The notes under the pieces are model-generated. The model did no database searches. It saw nothing but the letters and a program-made list of their open reading frames with translations, and had not been told where the DNA came from. Shown here in pieces: positions 22,601 to 33,967 of a stretch of 64,000 bases of DNA. This DNA comes from Mesostigma viride (lineage: Eukaryota > Streptophyta > Mesostigmatophyceae > Mesostigmatales > Mesostigmataceae): positions 799,001-863,000 of the forward strand of contig RPFO01000017.1 of NCBI GenBank assembly GCA_009746045.1, written 5' to 3'. Positions within the stretch are counted from its first letter, which is position 1, and each line of letters begins with the position of its first letter. A program made the position numbers and the translations under genes.

Positions 22601-25600
22601 CCGCCCGCCCGCCCGCCGCCCGCCCGCCCGCCCGCCCGCCGCCCGCCCGCCGCCCGCCCGCCCGCCCGCCCGCCCGCCCGCCCGCCGCCCGCCCGCCCGC
22701 CGCCCGCCCGCCCGCCCGGCTGCCCGCGCGCCGCCCGCCCGCCCGCCCGCCCACCCGCCCACCCGCCCGCCTGCCCACCCACGCACCCACCGACCCACCC
22801 ACCGACCCACCCACCGACCCACCCACCCACCCACCCACCCACCCACCCACCCACCCACCCACCCACCCACCCACCCACCCACCCACCCACCCACCCACCC
22901 ACCCACCCACCCACCCACCCACCCACCCACCCACCCACCCACCCACCCACCCCCACCCACCCACCCACCCACCCAAACCACCGACCCACCGACCCACCGA
23001 CCCACCGACCCACCGACCCACCCACCGACCCACCCACCGACCCACCCACCGACCCACCCACCGACCCACCCACCGACCCACCCACCGACCCACCCACCGA
23101 CCCACCCACCCACCCACCCACCCACCCACCCACCCACCCACCCACCCACCCACCCACCCACCCACCCACCCACCCACCCACCCACCCACCCACCCACCCA
23201 CCCACCCACCCACCACCGGCCACCCACCCACCCACCCACCCACCCACCCACCGACCCACCGACCCACCGACCCACCGACCCACCGACCCACCGACCCACC
23301 CACCCACCCACCCACCCACCCACCCACCCACCCACCCACCCACCCACCCACCCACCCACCCACCCACCCACCCACCCACCCACCCACCCACCCACCCACC
23401 CTCCCGCCCGCCCGCCCTCCCGCCCTCCCGCCCGCCCTCCCGCCCTCCGCCGCCCGCCCGCCCGCCCGCCCGCCCGCCCGCCCGCCCGCCCGCCCGCCGC
23501 CCGCCCGCCGCCCGCCCGCCCGCCCGCCCGCCCGCCCGCCCGCCCGCCCGCCCGCCCGCCCGCCCGCCCGCCCGCCCGCCCGCCCGCCGCCCGCCCGCCG
23601 CCCGCCCGCCCGCCGCCGCCCGCCCGCCCGCCCGCCGCCGCCCGCCCGCCCGCCCGCCCGCCCGCCCGCCCGCCCGCCCGCCCGCCCGCCCGCCCCCGCC
23701 CGCCGCCCGCCCGCCCGCCCGCCCGCCCGCCGGCCCGCCCACCCACGCACCCACCGACCCACCCACCGACCCACCTACCCACCTACCCACCCACCCACCC
23801 ACCCACCCACCCACCCACCCACCCACCCACCCACCCACCCACCCACCCCACCCACCCACCCACCGGCCACCCACCCACCCACCCACCCACCCACCCACCC
23901 ACCACCCACCCACCCACCCACCCACCCACCCACCCATGCACCCACCCACCCATGCACCCACCCACCCGCCCGCCGCCCGCCGCCGCCCGCCCGCCCGCCC
24001 GCCCCCCCCCCCCCCCCAAAAAAAAAACTAGGTTGAAATATGACATAGGGTTGGATAGTCCTGATTCTTGCCACACACTGCCGACATGAATCGGGATGAT
24101 GTAACTGGATGCATACAGTCTACATATAGGAACAGATATCGGTACCTGCATGCTTAGCATATACTACGCATCCAGGGTATCTACGCAGACATAAAGGACT
24201 TCATACGCAAAGGTGGGATGTGCTGCAGGCACTTGGGGCGTGAGATCTGCCAAAAACCCACCGAATGGCTTGCGAGTCTTGACTATACACTGGCAGCCAA
24301 TGAACCAGCGTTGCAGACCAAGCTTTGCTGGTTAGAAAAACAACTACATCGACCATGGCGAAGGCACTGATATTCATCATCCAGGGAAGCAGCTGTGCGT
24401 ACCATGGCATACATGCATGCGGCTCAGGCACTCCTAGCGAACACATAGGTTGCACCACATCGCTATAGATTAACTCAAAAGTAGAACTAATGAACACTCA
24501 CTTTCCCGTGAGCCGCAGTCCGTACAATCTGTGCCCAGCTCGCAGTCAGCAAAGTTTGAATTCGGACCGCCATCGTCGCACCACCCGTCCTCGCTGTAGC
24601 GGCAGTCGTTATTGCAGAGGGTGGACATGACCCAGGGTCCCCGGTATACTGCCAGCACTGTGTCGAACTTGGTTTGGGGCGCACATGTGGTGATGGACAC
24701 GACGACATTCTGGAGCGGTGTGTATGCGTACGTTACGTCATTTCCCCTGCTTCCCCCGCAGGTGTGCCTGCGTAGAACAAGTCACATACACACCGTAATG
24801 ACGCAAAATGAGATCATATCCGCCACACCTTGATGTCCTAATGGGCCATGCGGGATATTATTGACGCTATTAGGACCAAGTCGCAGAGGCCGCAAGGCTG
24901 CCACCCAGGGTTGCATGGACGTTCATAAAAAGAAGTCACAATTGGATCCTCATTATAGTGTCATCAAATCTTAACGGTTATCGGCCGCTGGCTCTGGCGG
25001 GGTTTCTAGCCAAAGGAGAGCCCTAGTCTAGCACAGGTTCACTGTCCAGCTCTGCTGCATTATTGCCGCTGGCGAGTGTGCTAATGCGCAACACGAACCC
25101 TGCTGGTTGGATGCCGCTTTTCTCGGGTAGAGCGGCATTGTGCAACCACCAGGCCAGCCGACAGAGGGAATACAAGGGGACGAAAAAGGGCCGGAAGGGG
25201 GGAGGGAGGAGGGAGGAGGGGTAATGCCTTGAGAATCCGTACGTAGGGGGGGAGAAAGTCTTGCAGAATTTCAGAGCTCCGAGAGGGAGAGGGAGAGGGA
25301 GAGGGAGAGGGAGAGGGAGAGGGAGAGGGAGAGGGAGAGGGAGAGGGAGAGGGAGAGGGAGAGGGAGAGGGAGAGGGAGAGGGAGAGGGAGAGAGGGAGA
25401 GGGAGAGGGAGAGGGAGAGGGAGAGGGAGAGGGAGAGGGAGAGGGAGAGGGAGAGGGAGGGAGAGGGAGAGGGAGAGGGAGAGGGAGAGGGAGAGGGAGA
25501 GGGAGAGGGAGAGGGAGAGGGAGAGGGAGAGGGAGAGGGAGAGGGAGAGGGAGAGGGAGAGGGAGAGGAGAGGGAGAGGGAGAGGGAGAGGGAGAGGGAG

Positions 25601-28600
25601 AGGGAGAGGGAGAGGGAGAGGGAGAGGGAGAGGGAGAGGGAGAGGGAGAGGGAGAGGGAGAGGGAGAGGGAGAGGGAGAGGGAGAGGGAGAGGGAGAGGG
25701 AGAGGGAGAGGAGAGGGAGAGGGAGAGGGAGAGGGAGAGGGAGAGGGAGAGGGAGAGGGAGAGGGAGAGGGAGAGGGAGAGGGAGAGGGAGAGGGAGAGG
25801 GAGAGGGAGAGGGAGAGGGAGAGGGAGAGGGAGAGGGAGAGGGAGAGGGAGAGGGAGAGGGAGAGGGAGAGGGAGAGGGAGAGGGAGAGGGAGAGGGAGA
25901 GGGAGAGGGAGAGGGAGAGGGAGAGGGAGAGGGAGAGGGAGAGGGAGAGGGAGAGGGAGAGGGAGAGGGAGAGGGAGAGGGAGAGGGAGAGGGAGAGGGA
26001 GAGGGAGAGGGAGAGGGAGAGGGAGAGGGAGAGGGAGAGGGAGAGGGAGAGGGAGAGGGAGAGGGAGAGGGAGAGGGAGAGGGAGAGGGAGAGGGAGAGG
26101 GAGAGGGAGAGGGAGAGGAGAGGGAGAGGGAGAGGGAGAGGGAGAGGGAGAGGGAGAGGGAGAGGGAGAGGGAGAGGGAGAGGAGAGGGAGAGGGAGAGG
26201 GAGAGGGAGAGGGAGAGGGAGAGGGAGAGGGAGAGGGAGAGGGAGAGGGAGAGGGAGAGGGAGAGGGAGAGGGAGAGGGAGAGGGAGAGGGAGAGGGAGA
26301 GGGGAGAGGGAGAGGGAGAGGGAGAGGGAGAGGGAGAGGGAGAGGGAGAGGGAGAGGGAGAGGGAGAGGGAGAGGGAGAGGGAGAGGGAGAGGGAGAGGG
26401 AGAGGGAGAGGGAGAGGGAGAGGGAGAGGGAGAGGGAGAGGGAGAGGGAGAGGGAGAGGGAGAGGGAGAGGGAGAGGGAGAGGGAGAGGGAGAGGAGAGG
26501 GAGAGGAGAGGGAGAGGGAGAGGGAGAGGGAGAGGGAGAGGGAGAGGGAGAGGGAGAGGGAGAGGGAACGGCTGCCACTTGTGCGTTTAATTAGTATTAG
26601 TATGTACAACCCCAAGGCACGAAAGATTCTTAAAACCACTAGCATCACGGCAGATGTTCAAAAAAATAATCTCGATACATCTGGCTATCAAATGGTGAGA
26701 GATTATGGCGTTATTACACCAACAAGTATGAACATAACACAAAAGATCACTGCGGAAACTGCTGGCTAAAAACTGACCCTTGGCATTATTTTTGCAGCAG
26801 AATGATGCTTAATACTATGCAATTCATTACCCCAGATCCTCACTACCACGGCTTGAAGTGGAATTGTGATGTTATAGTAGTCTGCACGTTATCACAGTAT
26901 TACGATCATGAACGATACCACATTCTCATGTTGTTCCCGCAGTGTAAATGCCACACTGGCACTGTTCCACAACATCCAAGTATACGGCAACCGTGGTTAA
27001 GAAAACACGCACAACCACCTCTGACCACGTACCAATCGCCAGAATCGAAGTTGGAATACACGGTGCTGAAGGGCAGCGAGGGGATGTCGATCGGATGCTC
27101 AAAGCCTTGACCGCACAGTGAACAAGAGTCTTCCCTCAAAATGCCCACCCGCACGGACCGGCCATTAAACTGTGGGTCGCCGCTGACAGCCGAGAATATG
27201 TATGCATATTCCTGATATCCAACCAGACCGTCCGGTGGGAATGAGAAGTTCAACGGCTGTGGGCTGTCCCAATTCTCGGTTGTGAACGTCAAAGGGTCGT
27301 CTGTAACGACCACCCTGCCAGGAGGCGTGTTGGCCAATGGGAATCCTGAGATGGTCACTGTAGCGGTGGGGGCCATGCTGAGCGCCACAGTGACCAACAC
27401 GGAGGTCCCTTTCGTCGCGACTAGCCACCGGGGGGTAACGCTCACATAAATGGGGAGGCTGTAGAGGAATGTGTTAATGGTATCGGTGCGCAGGTTGGCG
27501 ATGATCCCTGGGGTGGCGGCATTAACGACGACGGACTCGCGGACTTGCTGTGGGGTTGCATGCGGGGAGCGCGAGAGGAAGACTGCAACCACTCCCGCCT
27601 GTACTTTTGGAAGTTATAATACGGACAAACAAAGATGTAATAGCAGAGTATGAAAATTATAATAGCATTTAAATGAGTATGAGAAAAAGGTCACACAAGA
27701 AGGCCACACGAGATGGGGGAGGCAGTAGACTGTGTACGCAAAGGGCAAAGGGGAACTGGATTGCATAGGGCGACCCGTGCTGGAACCGGGGCATCGCACA
27801 CCAACCATCAGATACAGCAACTGCATGGGCACGCATCATGAAAAGAGGGTATGATTGCTGGGCATGATGGTATAAATATAAAGAGCACTTGTGGGGACAA
27901 GCTTGATTACTTAAAAAACGGAACGGCATGTCTGAGTGTGGGTGGGTGCTGGGTGCAGCAGGTGCATGGGGAAATGAACTTGGACGAGGCAAACTAGTCA
28001 CCATGCTGGAGGTGAGCATTAGGTAACTGAGGCATGCATGTCCATGATATCAGTAGTGAAACAGCCTTTTCTCCGCCCTGCAGCCGGCGCCTCGCCACGC
28101 AAGGTGAGGCCACACGTGCTGCCCATGCAGACTTTAGCTCACCATATATCGTATAGTGCAGCAAGAAATAGGGCTGAATTACTCATGGCAATCATTTATC
28201 TCACCACGTGGGGTGACGCCATGGATGTCCCCGAGAGATATTTCGTGTATTCAGTATCGTAGGGGTCACGCGGGTTGACAGTAGGGGCCTGGATGCCATC
28301 CCCGGGCGCCAGGATGTCGATACAGGGGCCATAGTTGGAGTACACCGCGAGCTGCATGGGTTGGGCACTGAGCAATGAGAATGGCACATGCACAGAAAGG
28401 GACAAACGACATTAGCGGGATACGGAAACTGGAAAGCATTTATTGACATGATAGTTCATGCTTAGTAGGCAAGGCATTTGTCTGAACACATGTTTGCATA
28501 GCCGAGGTACATGCACGCACAGCTGTAATGAACACTTCAGTTAGATAGCCTCATGTGAAGTAGTTTGGTACGATACTGGATTCGCATTGCTGTTATTAAT

Positions 28601-31600
28601 ACTTAAGTTAGATAGCGTCGTGTATTTACAAGTCATATAAGTTGCATGGTTGCCAACCTTGCCCATGCATAACAATTTGAAACGCTTGCCCGCTGGTTGG
28701 CAAAACAAATGAACGGAAATAGCAACAAGACCATTAACAGAAGCATGCCAGTTGTATCGCTACTATAATCAGCTCGTTAATCGTGTACGCACCTGCTGCA
28801 TGGTTGACCGCACCACCCTCATACTCCACCCACATACTCGTCTGCATGCTGGCTTGTCTAGCGATATTTAGCATGGCTCATCTACACAAATATAAGGCTT
28901 ATACTTCTATAGTAGCATAATAATACGGCTTATTATCTAACTATAGTGATTATAAAATAACCGTTACATACTAGCCAGCAGTATACCTGTTGACCGCACC
29001 CACGATGATTGATGACCTCGAATGAAACGGGCAAGCGTCTTTCGCAGAATTCCCGGCCGCAGCCACGACTGTGACGCCCGCCTGGACGACGGCAAGCCTG
29101 GCCTCATCACTCAACGGCGAGGGGGCACCCCCCAGTGATAGGTTCACAACAGCGGGCTTGACATGGTTTGCAACGACCCACGCCAACGCCGCCAAAACGA
29201 TGGACTCCGGTGTGCCGTCAACGCAGCCGAACACGCGGAGTGCAAAGAGGTTCACCAGCTTGGCCACACCGTATGTGGAACCGCCCAGGATGCCTGCCAC
29301 GTGGGTCCCGTGCCCCTCGCAGTCTATACCGTTGGCGCCATCGTTGATGAAGTCCATCTCGGCAGAGACATGCACGCGTGAGGTGCCGTTGGGCAATCTG
29401 CATCAAGGTTCGGACATCCGTGGAAGAGGTGGTGGACCAAAGGCAAGGGGGTCAAGCAAGAGCGTAGTTGCATGGGGTGCATGCGAAATTAAATTTGACC
29501 AAACCTTCTGCCATGTACCGTTTTCAATGTCAAGCAAAAAAAAATGTTAATTGGCCCACCTATTTCTTTAAAAAGGCTAATTGGCCTAACTATTTCTAAA
29601 TTTAAAAGGTTAATTGGCCTAACTATTTCTTTAAAAAGGCTAATTGGCCTAACTATATCTGAAAAAAGGTTAATTGGACTAACTAATTCTTAAAAAAGGT
29701 TAACTGGCCTAACTATTTCTCGAGAAAAGGGCAGTGCTTATTATTCTACTGAGATCCATACACGTAGGGCCGTAGGTGCTCCATCACGCATTGTGCTCAT
29801 GAAGCCCCAAAGATGCCAGCAGCAACTGGCTCCTTTCATCATCCCCGCAATGTTGTAACAATCAGCTCCACTAGAAGATGCACACATGGCACACCAATGG
29901 GCACCATGTTGCCACAAATCAGCACAGCGCCGGAACAGACCCATCATCAGATGCAAGCCATACTTGATGATGACACACCATGAGTACGGGTCTAGTGATT
30001 CACTCACGCACCAGCCATATCTGCACAGTCAGAACACCATGTCCAATCACTGTTGAGGTCTGCCGATTCAGCTGGCCATAGAATCAAAAACAAAATGCTT
30101 GCGAAAGTCACCAGATCAGAATATGTTAACAACGAGGCGACCAGCGCAGGCCAGATATCTGGACCATGGTAGCTCGAGCCTGCTGTTATCTTATGGGCCT
30201 GCTGTTATCTTACGAGCCTGCTGTTATCTTATGAGCCTGCTGCCAGTATCCTATGAGCCTGCTGTTATCTTATGAGCCTGCTGTTATCTTATGAGCCTGC
30301 TGTTATCTTATGAGCCTGCTGGTATCTTATGAGCCTGCTGTTATCTAATGAGCCTGCTGCCAGTATCCTATGAGCCTGCTGTTATCTTATGAGCCTGCTG
30401 CCAGTATCCTATGAGCCTGCTGTTATCTTATGAGCCTGCTGTTATCTTATGAGCCTGCTGTTATCTAATGAGCCTGCTGGTATCTTATGGGCCTGCTGTT
30501 ATCTTATCAGCATTGGTAGAGTTATTCAGGATGATGGAAATATATGGAGGTGGAAATGAGTAGCCTTGTACGTTAAAATTATGGCAGAGATTTATGATGG
30601 CTGTGAGTCGCATAAGACAACAGAAATCAGACAGCAGACACACCTTGGCTGCCGCCTACGGCCTACCTGACCTTCAAGGCCACATGCTAGTAACCTACCT
30701 GAACCGGCACCCGGCCACTACTTGAACCCACCATTTCACCTACTATACCAATATTGTTACCCGATGTCGCCAGGCCCCACACCAAACCACTACTACACCA
30801 CACATCATTGATTGACCTGCCCAATGTTAGGGGCAGCTTGAAGCTTAATTACGTGGCAGAACTGTAGAGGCACAGAAAGTCCCTCCTCCCCCCGCCCCCC
30901 CCCCCCCTCTTTCTTTGATCTAAAAGCCCTCCACACACACACACACGCCTTCCCCTTCGCACCGCAAGTCCTTCCAAGCCACATCAGTAAAGGCAACTTA
31001 CAGGAAGTCCACGTGGCTCGCCAGAATACCCGTGTCCACCACGTAGTACGCGTTCACCCCCTGCCCCGCGAACGCATCGTCATAAGTATAGCTCCCGTCA
31101 CGTTCCCCCGTCGTGCTGTCGATGGCGTCGAGGCCCCAGTTGGGCACCTCCGTCTGGTTCACGAGCGCGGTCGTGTGCATCGGCTGGTCCCACTCGACAT
31201 AGCGGACGCCTCCCTGGTGGGCGACCAGCAGGGACTTGAGCTCGTTTAAGGACATGCGGATCGCGACGCCGCGAGGGAAGCCCGCATCACCGTCCTCACC
31301 AGACGCAGAGCCGGCATTGGCACTCTGGGCGCCTCGAGCTTGCGCTCCTGTTGCCTGGGGGCGGGCGCTAGGGTAATAGAACAAAGGAGGCACCGACGAG
31401 GCCGAGGATGTGTCACCGGACGCGCTACCATCAGCAGCACTTGCTTTCGAACTGCCGGTGCCCGTGAATGGCGGCTGGATGCCGTAACGGAACGAGCACA
31501 CGCCCTTGAACCGATGCTGGCTGCTGGCGCCCGCGGCCTCGTCGCATGCCCCCTCGATGGTGGCATCCGTCACGTGGTCGTCCCACACCACGATCCAGCC

Positions 31601-31990
31601 ATCGTCCGCGTCCGGCTGAATCAGGGATGCCTGATCCCAGGAACGAGCCTTGGTACCGGATGCCCCGCCCGTGGCATCCGCAGTAGCAGACTCGTCCGAG
31701 GACCAGGACGCCGTATGCCCGTCCCAGTGCCGAGTTGTCGAGTCTGGCTTGGACCAGCCGGCACCCGACTTGCTCGCGTCCTCCCTGCTGGCATCCGAAA
31801 TGGTCCGGACAAGGCCATAGATGGGGGCCAGGCCCGGGCCAAGAAGAAGCGGCTCTGGCGAGGACGTCCCGGAGTCCTTGGAACTGCCCGAGCTCGTCGT
31901 CGCATCGTCTGAGGCAGTGGCAATGCCGCTGATCAGCCCTAAGGCTAGTAAGAAGATGGCCGCCGGGTAGCTGGCCATCACCTGCAGCAT
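14356..31990 (-). CDS. Secreted modular subtilase (proteinase-K-type S8) with PPC, repeated unnamed domains and a VWD/root-cap-like C-terminus
   Basis: Eleven exons join in phase: 31990-31002, 29397-28987, 28367-28205, 27598-27033, 24746-24502, 21694-21585, 20902-20830, 19730-19314, 18763-18350, 17052-16292 and 14697-14356. They total 4491 nt, that is 1496 residues and a stop, and every intron is GT-AG. Residues 1-27 are a signal peptide (ATG 31990, or Met at 31978). About 115-290 is an I9-type propeptide. The S8 domain has Asp319 (VDTGI), His359 (GHGTHVAG), oxyanion Asn446 (AAAGNS) and Ser515 ([10 protein letters not shown]), so it should be active. Then follow a Calx-beta-like stretch, a PPC-like domain with a Cys-rich insert, three copies of an unnamed domain, and a VWD/root-cap-like end. 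It has no C-terminal membrane helix and is expected outside the cell, perhaps in wall or matrix remodelling as in other algal subtilases. That role is inferred. Confidence 0.88.
15581..15958. repeat. (CCCCCG)n-type C-rich tract
   Basis: About 375 bp of CCCCCG, CCCGC and CCCCA units in the last subtilase intron (14698-16291). The transcript strand carries runs of G. Frames reading PAPAPP or GAGAGR are artefacts. Confidence 0.95.
16660..19730 (-). other. Subtilase exons 8, 9 and start of 10: three copies of an unnamed domain
   Basis: Exons 19730-19314, 18763-18350 and the first part of 17052-16292 each encode about 120-140 residues with a common layout: a start with one Cys (NPSC or PNMC), then Cys plus a short beta stretch with SGC or SDC, then LP-I--L--S, IP-CA or IP-CS, then [10 protein letters not shown]-like helices and a C-terminal amphipathic helix. 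The first two open with NPSCNF and NPSCDY. One copy per exon, all with phase-1 acceptor boundaries, points to exon duplication. I do not recognise the domain. Confidence 0.7.
19117..19255. repeat. 39-bp tandem repeat, about 3.5 copies
   Basis: The unit contains CGCAGCGCTCCACC and CTCGTACGTCAAGTGTCAA. It lies in the intron between exons 19730-19314 and 18763-18350, close to the upstream exon. Confidence 0.9.
19731..20829. other. Subtilase intron 7; nothing recognised
   Basis: Intron between exons 20902-20830 and 19730-19314. No repeat, RNA gene or coding segment is recognised. Confidence 0.5.
20830..24746 (-). other. Subtilase exons 5-7: PPC-like domain split by a Cys-rich insert
   Basis: Exon 24746-24502 encodes [20 protein letters not shown] and [11 protein letters not shown], then a Cys-rich module with [29 protein letters not shown]. 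Exon 21694-21585 returns to the PPC fold ([27 protein letters not shown]). Exon 20902-20830 closes it ([15 protein letters not shown]). PPC domains follow secreted proteases and are often removed or used for binding. The insert is placed where a loop is expected. Confidence 0.75.
22408..24018. repeat. 1.6-kb (CCCA)n/(CCCG)n array
   Basis: Blocks of CCCA, ACCG-containing variants and CCCG units alternate several times, ending in a poly-C/poly-A junction (about 24003-24027). It fills most of intron 21695-24501. The transcribed RNA would carry hundreds of short G runs, a strong quadruplex candidate. Frames of 400-590 codons through it ([16 protein letters not shown]) are products of the 4-bp period. 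Confidence 0.97.
25283..26568. repeat. 1.3-kb (GAGGGA)n hexanucleotide array
   Basis: Nearly pure GAGGGA with a few 1-2 bp slips that shift the phase (for example near 25394, 25568, 25710, 26119, 26303 and 26495). It lies in intron 24747-27032. The transcript strand is CU-rich here. The long [12 protein letters not shown] and SPSPSP frames are artefacts. Confidence 0.97.
27033..27598 (-). other. Subtilase exon 4: end of S8 domain and Calx-beta-like segment
   Basis: Begins with [12 protein letters not shown], the usual helix after the catalytic serine. It ends the S8 fold at TINTFLYS, then runs into a beta-sandwich-like stretch with the motif [16 protein letters not shown], common in Calx-beta-like modules. 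The exon ends in the opening of a PPC-like domain ([10 protein letters not shown]). Confidence 0.75.
28205..29397 (-). other. Subtilase exons 2-3: catalytic His, oxyanion Asn, catalytic Ser
   Basis: Exon 29397-28987 carries [15 protein letters not shown] and AAAGNS. Exon 28367-28205 carries YSNYG, LAPGDGI and [10 protein letters not shown]. The splice junctions restore LeuLeu (DFL-LPNG) and ValAsnSer (GAVN-S), as expected for the family, which supports the exon ends. Confidence 0.9.
29545..29722. repeat. About 34-bp AT-rich tandem repeat, five to six copies
   Basis: Units contain GGCTAATTGGCCTAACTATTTCTT with small changes and A-rich spacers. It lies in subtilase intron 1 (29398-31001). Confidence 0.9.
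30174..30515. repeat. 19-bp tandem repeat with 22-bp variants, about 17 copies
   Basis: The base unit is GAGCCTGCTGTTATCTTAT. A 22-bp variant with GCCAGTATCCTAT recurs about every four to five units. It lies in subtilase intron 1. Confidence 0.92.
31002..31990 (-). other. Subtilase exon 1: signal peptide, propeptide and catalytic Asp
   Basis: Starts at ATG 31990 with a hydrophobic leader ([18 protein letters not shown]). A Ser/Thr/Asp-rich stretch follows, then an I9-like inhibitor fold ([27 protein letters not shown]). The mature enzyme begins near [10 protein letters not shown], a phrase typical of proteinase-K-type subtilases. The exon ends three residues after the DTG motif region, at CT|GTAAGT. 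Confidence 0.88.
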
Positions 31991-33461
31991 TCTCGGCAAC
32001 AGGAGTCCGGTAAGAAGATCAAATCGAAACCGTTTAAAGGGAATGTTAGAGCCCCCGCCCATGCGAGATGAAGTCTCCCAAATGCCAGGCCCGTATCAGC
32101 GGCGTCTCGCCTTGCAGTCTGATCACATGTGTTGCCTAATTTAAGAGTCTTTTTTAGAACGTCTGCAAGCAGTACGCACCATTGAAGCAGAACTGGGGTA
32201 ACAGGATCATAAAACATCGTGCGTCATTAATGTGGTGTAAAACTGCAAGTACTCCAGGACTGTGATCACCGCAAACCATGCGGCTGTACCGGCTTCTTAG
32301 CGTACCCATACGTCAACTAGAAGATATTAGCAGGCCTGGTATATAGCGTACTTCTGGGAGCCGGTGGTATAATATACATGCACACACAGGGCACGCACGT
32401 TTTTGCGGGAATATTACACGTCCGCGCCCAGCTACTAATAAACCCAGCATGTGAATCAACCCATGCGAAGAGCAACGAGGCTGGGGCAGCTGTCAGACTA
32501 GTACGCAGAATGCGGGCTAATTGCGAAGTAAATTAATTTACTTCGCAACTTCGCATATACTACTATATACTACTATATATTGATTGACATCGATAAATTA
32601 CGGAGGTGAGATCTGCATGCAACATCAGGAAAGTCTGAGCCCTACTATATATGTTACCATACGGTTACCGATTGCTGCAAAAGAAATCAAACAGTGGTGC
32701 AGGAGTGAGTGCTCTTGAAACTACGAAGTCTGGCCGCTATTTATATGTAATGGAAGATCACGGTAAGTGACCGGTCATGAGTCACGAGATCGCCATTTCG
32801 AGGTCGCTGCCTTGACTCTAGACTCTAGTACATGTAGGTATAACGAGCTAGTGCAGCCGCAAAATTTTCCCACCGGCCCTCATCAGAAACCCCGCGCGCA
32901 GCCCGCGCGCGCGCGGTCATAGCTGTTTGCAGTCCGACTTTGCGCCCATGACACGTATTAAGTAATTCATATTCCTACCTATTAAAATGGCTTAAAGAAA
33001 ATCAAGCGATGACAAAGTTCCGTGCAAATCAAGCGAGGACAAATTCAAGTCCATATTCCGCGCGCGATTGACCTACCATGCCCACTGACGAGTTAACAGC
33101 TTCAATTAAGGTAGTCGTCAATTAGGTAACTAATAATGACTGGTATTGATCAATCGAATCTATGTCTGACCAAGTTCTCATGCGAACTTCGGCCGATTTG
33201 AATCCGAAATTAATGGAAAGCAAGATCGATCCCGGACCCGATTACCTAATGGCTGTTTGATCTTATCTCCGAGGCTCCGACGAACCAATCACAAGGCATT
33301 ACATGTTTAAGTTTAAGGCAAATGCATTTCCCGCTCAGTTTCCTGATGGCGCGCGAGGCAGGACGCAGACGCGGCCAGTTCAGACTGAAACTGAAACTTC
33401 AGATGTTAAAGTTAAAGGCCCTGGCGGCACGAGTATTTAAATATTCATGTAGATTAATTTA
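31991..33461. other. Upstream region of the subtilase; contains a 28-bp perfect palindrome
   Basis: Non-coding and AT-rich toward the right, and must contain the subtilase 5' UTR and promoter. No clear TATA box is placed. A perfect 28-bp palindrome sits at 32521-32548 (TTGCGAAGTAAATT and its complement). A short CGCGCG-rich run is at about 32893-32918. Confidence 0.5.
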
Positions 33462-33712
33462 AATATTCAAAGCCGGTTTCACCGTTGGATTAATTTAGAT
33501 ATTTTGGTCAAAGCCGGTTTCGCCGTTGGATTAATCTAAATATTTTGGTCAAAACTGTTTCGCCGTTGGATTACAGTAATCTAAATATTTTGGTCAAAAC
33601 TGTTTCGCCGTTGGATTAATCTAAATCTTTTGGTCAAAGCCGGTTTCACCGTTGGATTAATCTAAATATTCTTTGCCGAACGGGGTTCACCGTTGGATTA
33701 ATTTAGTGGACT
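33462..33712. repeat. About 43-bp tandem repeat, six copies
   Basis: Units read TTTCGCCGTTGGATTAATCT plus AAATATTTTGGTCAAAGCCGG with variants. A related phrase TAGATATTTTGGTCAA also occurs singly near 48225. Confidence 0.9.
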
Positions 33713-33951
33713 AAATATGCAACATTTATAAATCAAATGCGCAAATACGGCCAAATATCATTTATATTTGTCCGACCTGTGCATTACGTAGTACACCGCC
33801 AGCCCCACTTTTAAGATTGGGGTCCGGCCAACCCAGGGCTGCGATCTGAAACCAAAAAATCAAATCCAGGGTTGGCGATCTTAAAGTTGAGAGCGGTACA
33901 GTAGGATCATAAACCTGATGCGGTATACCTGAGTACAGTCATACCCGCGTT

Positions 33952-33967
33952 AAGTTACGATCGCCGC
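33952..33967 (+). repeat. Target-site duplication of LINE-A, left copy
   Basis: AAGTTACGATCGCCGC, identical to 46707-46722. Confidence 0.85.

Noticed and set aside
22303-24089. Open frames up to 594 codons (THPPTHPP..., GWVGGWVG...)
   Set aside because: They read a 4-bp repeat in which no stop codon occurs and lie in an intron of the subtilase.
25023-26769. Open frames of 435-541 codons ([24 protein letters not shown])
   Set aside because: Products of the GAGGGA array; several frames on both strands are open at once.
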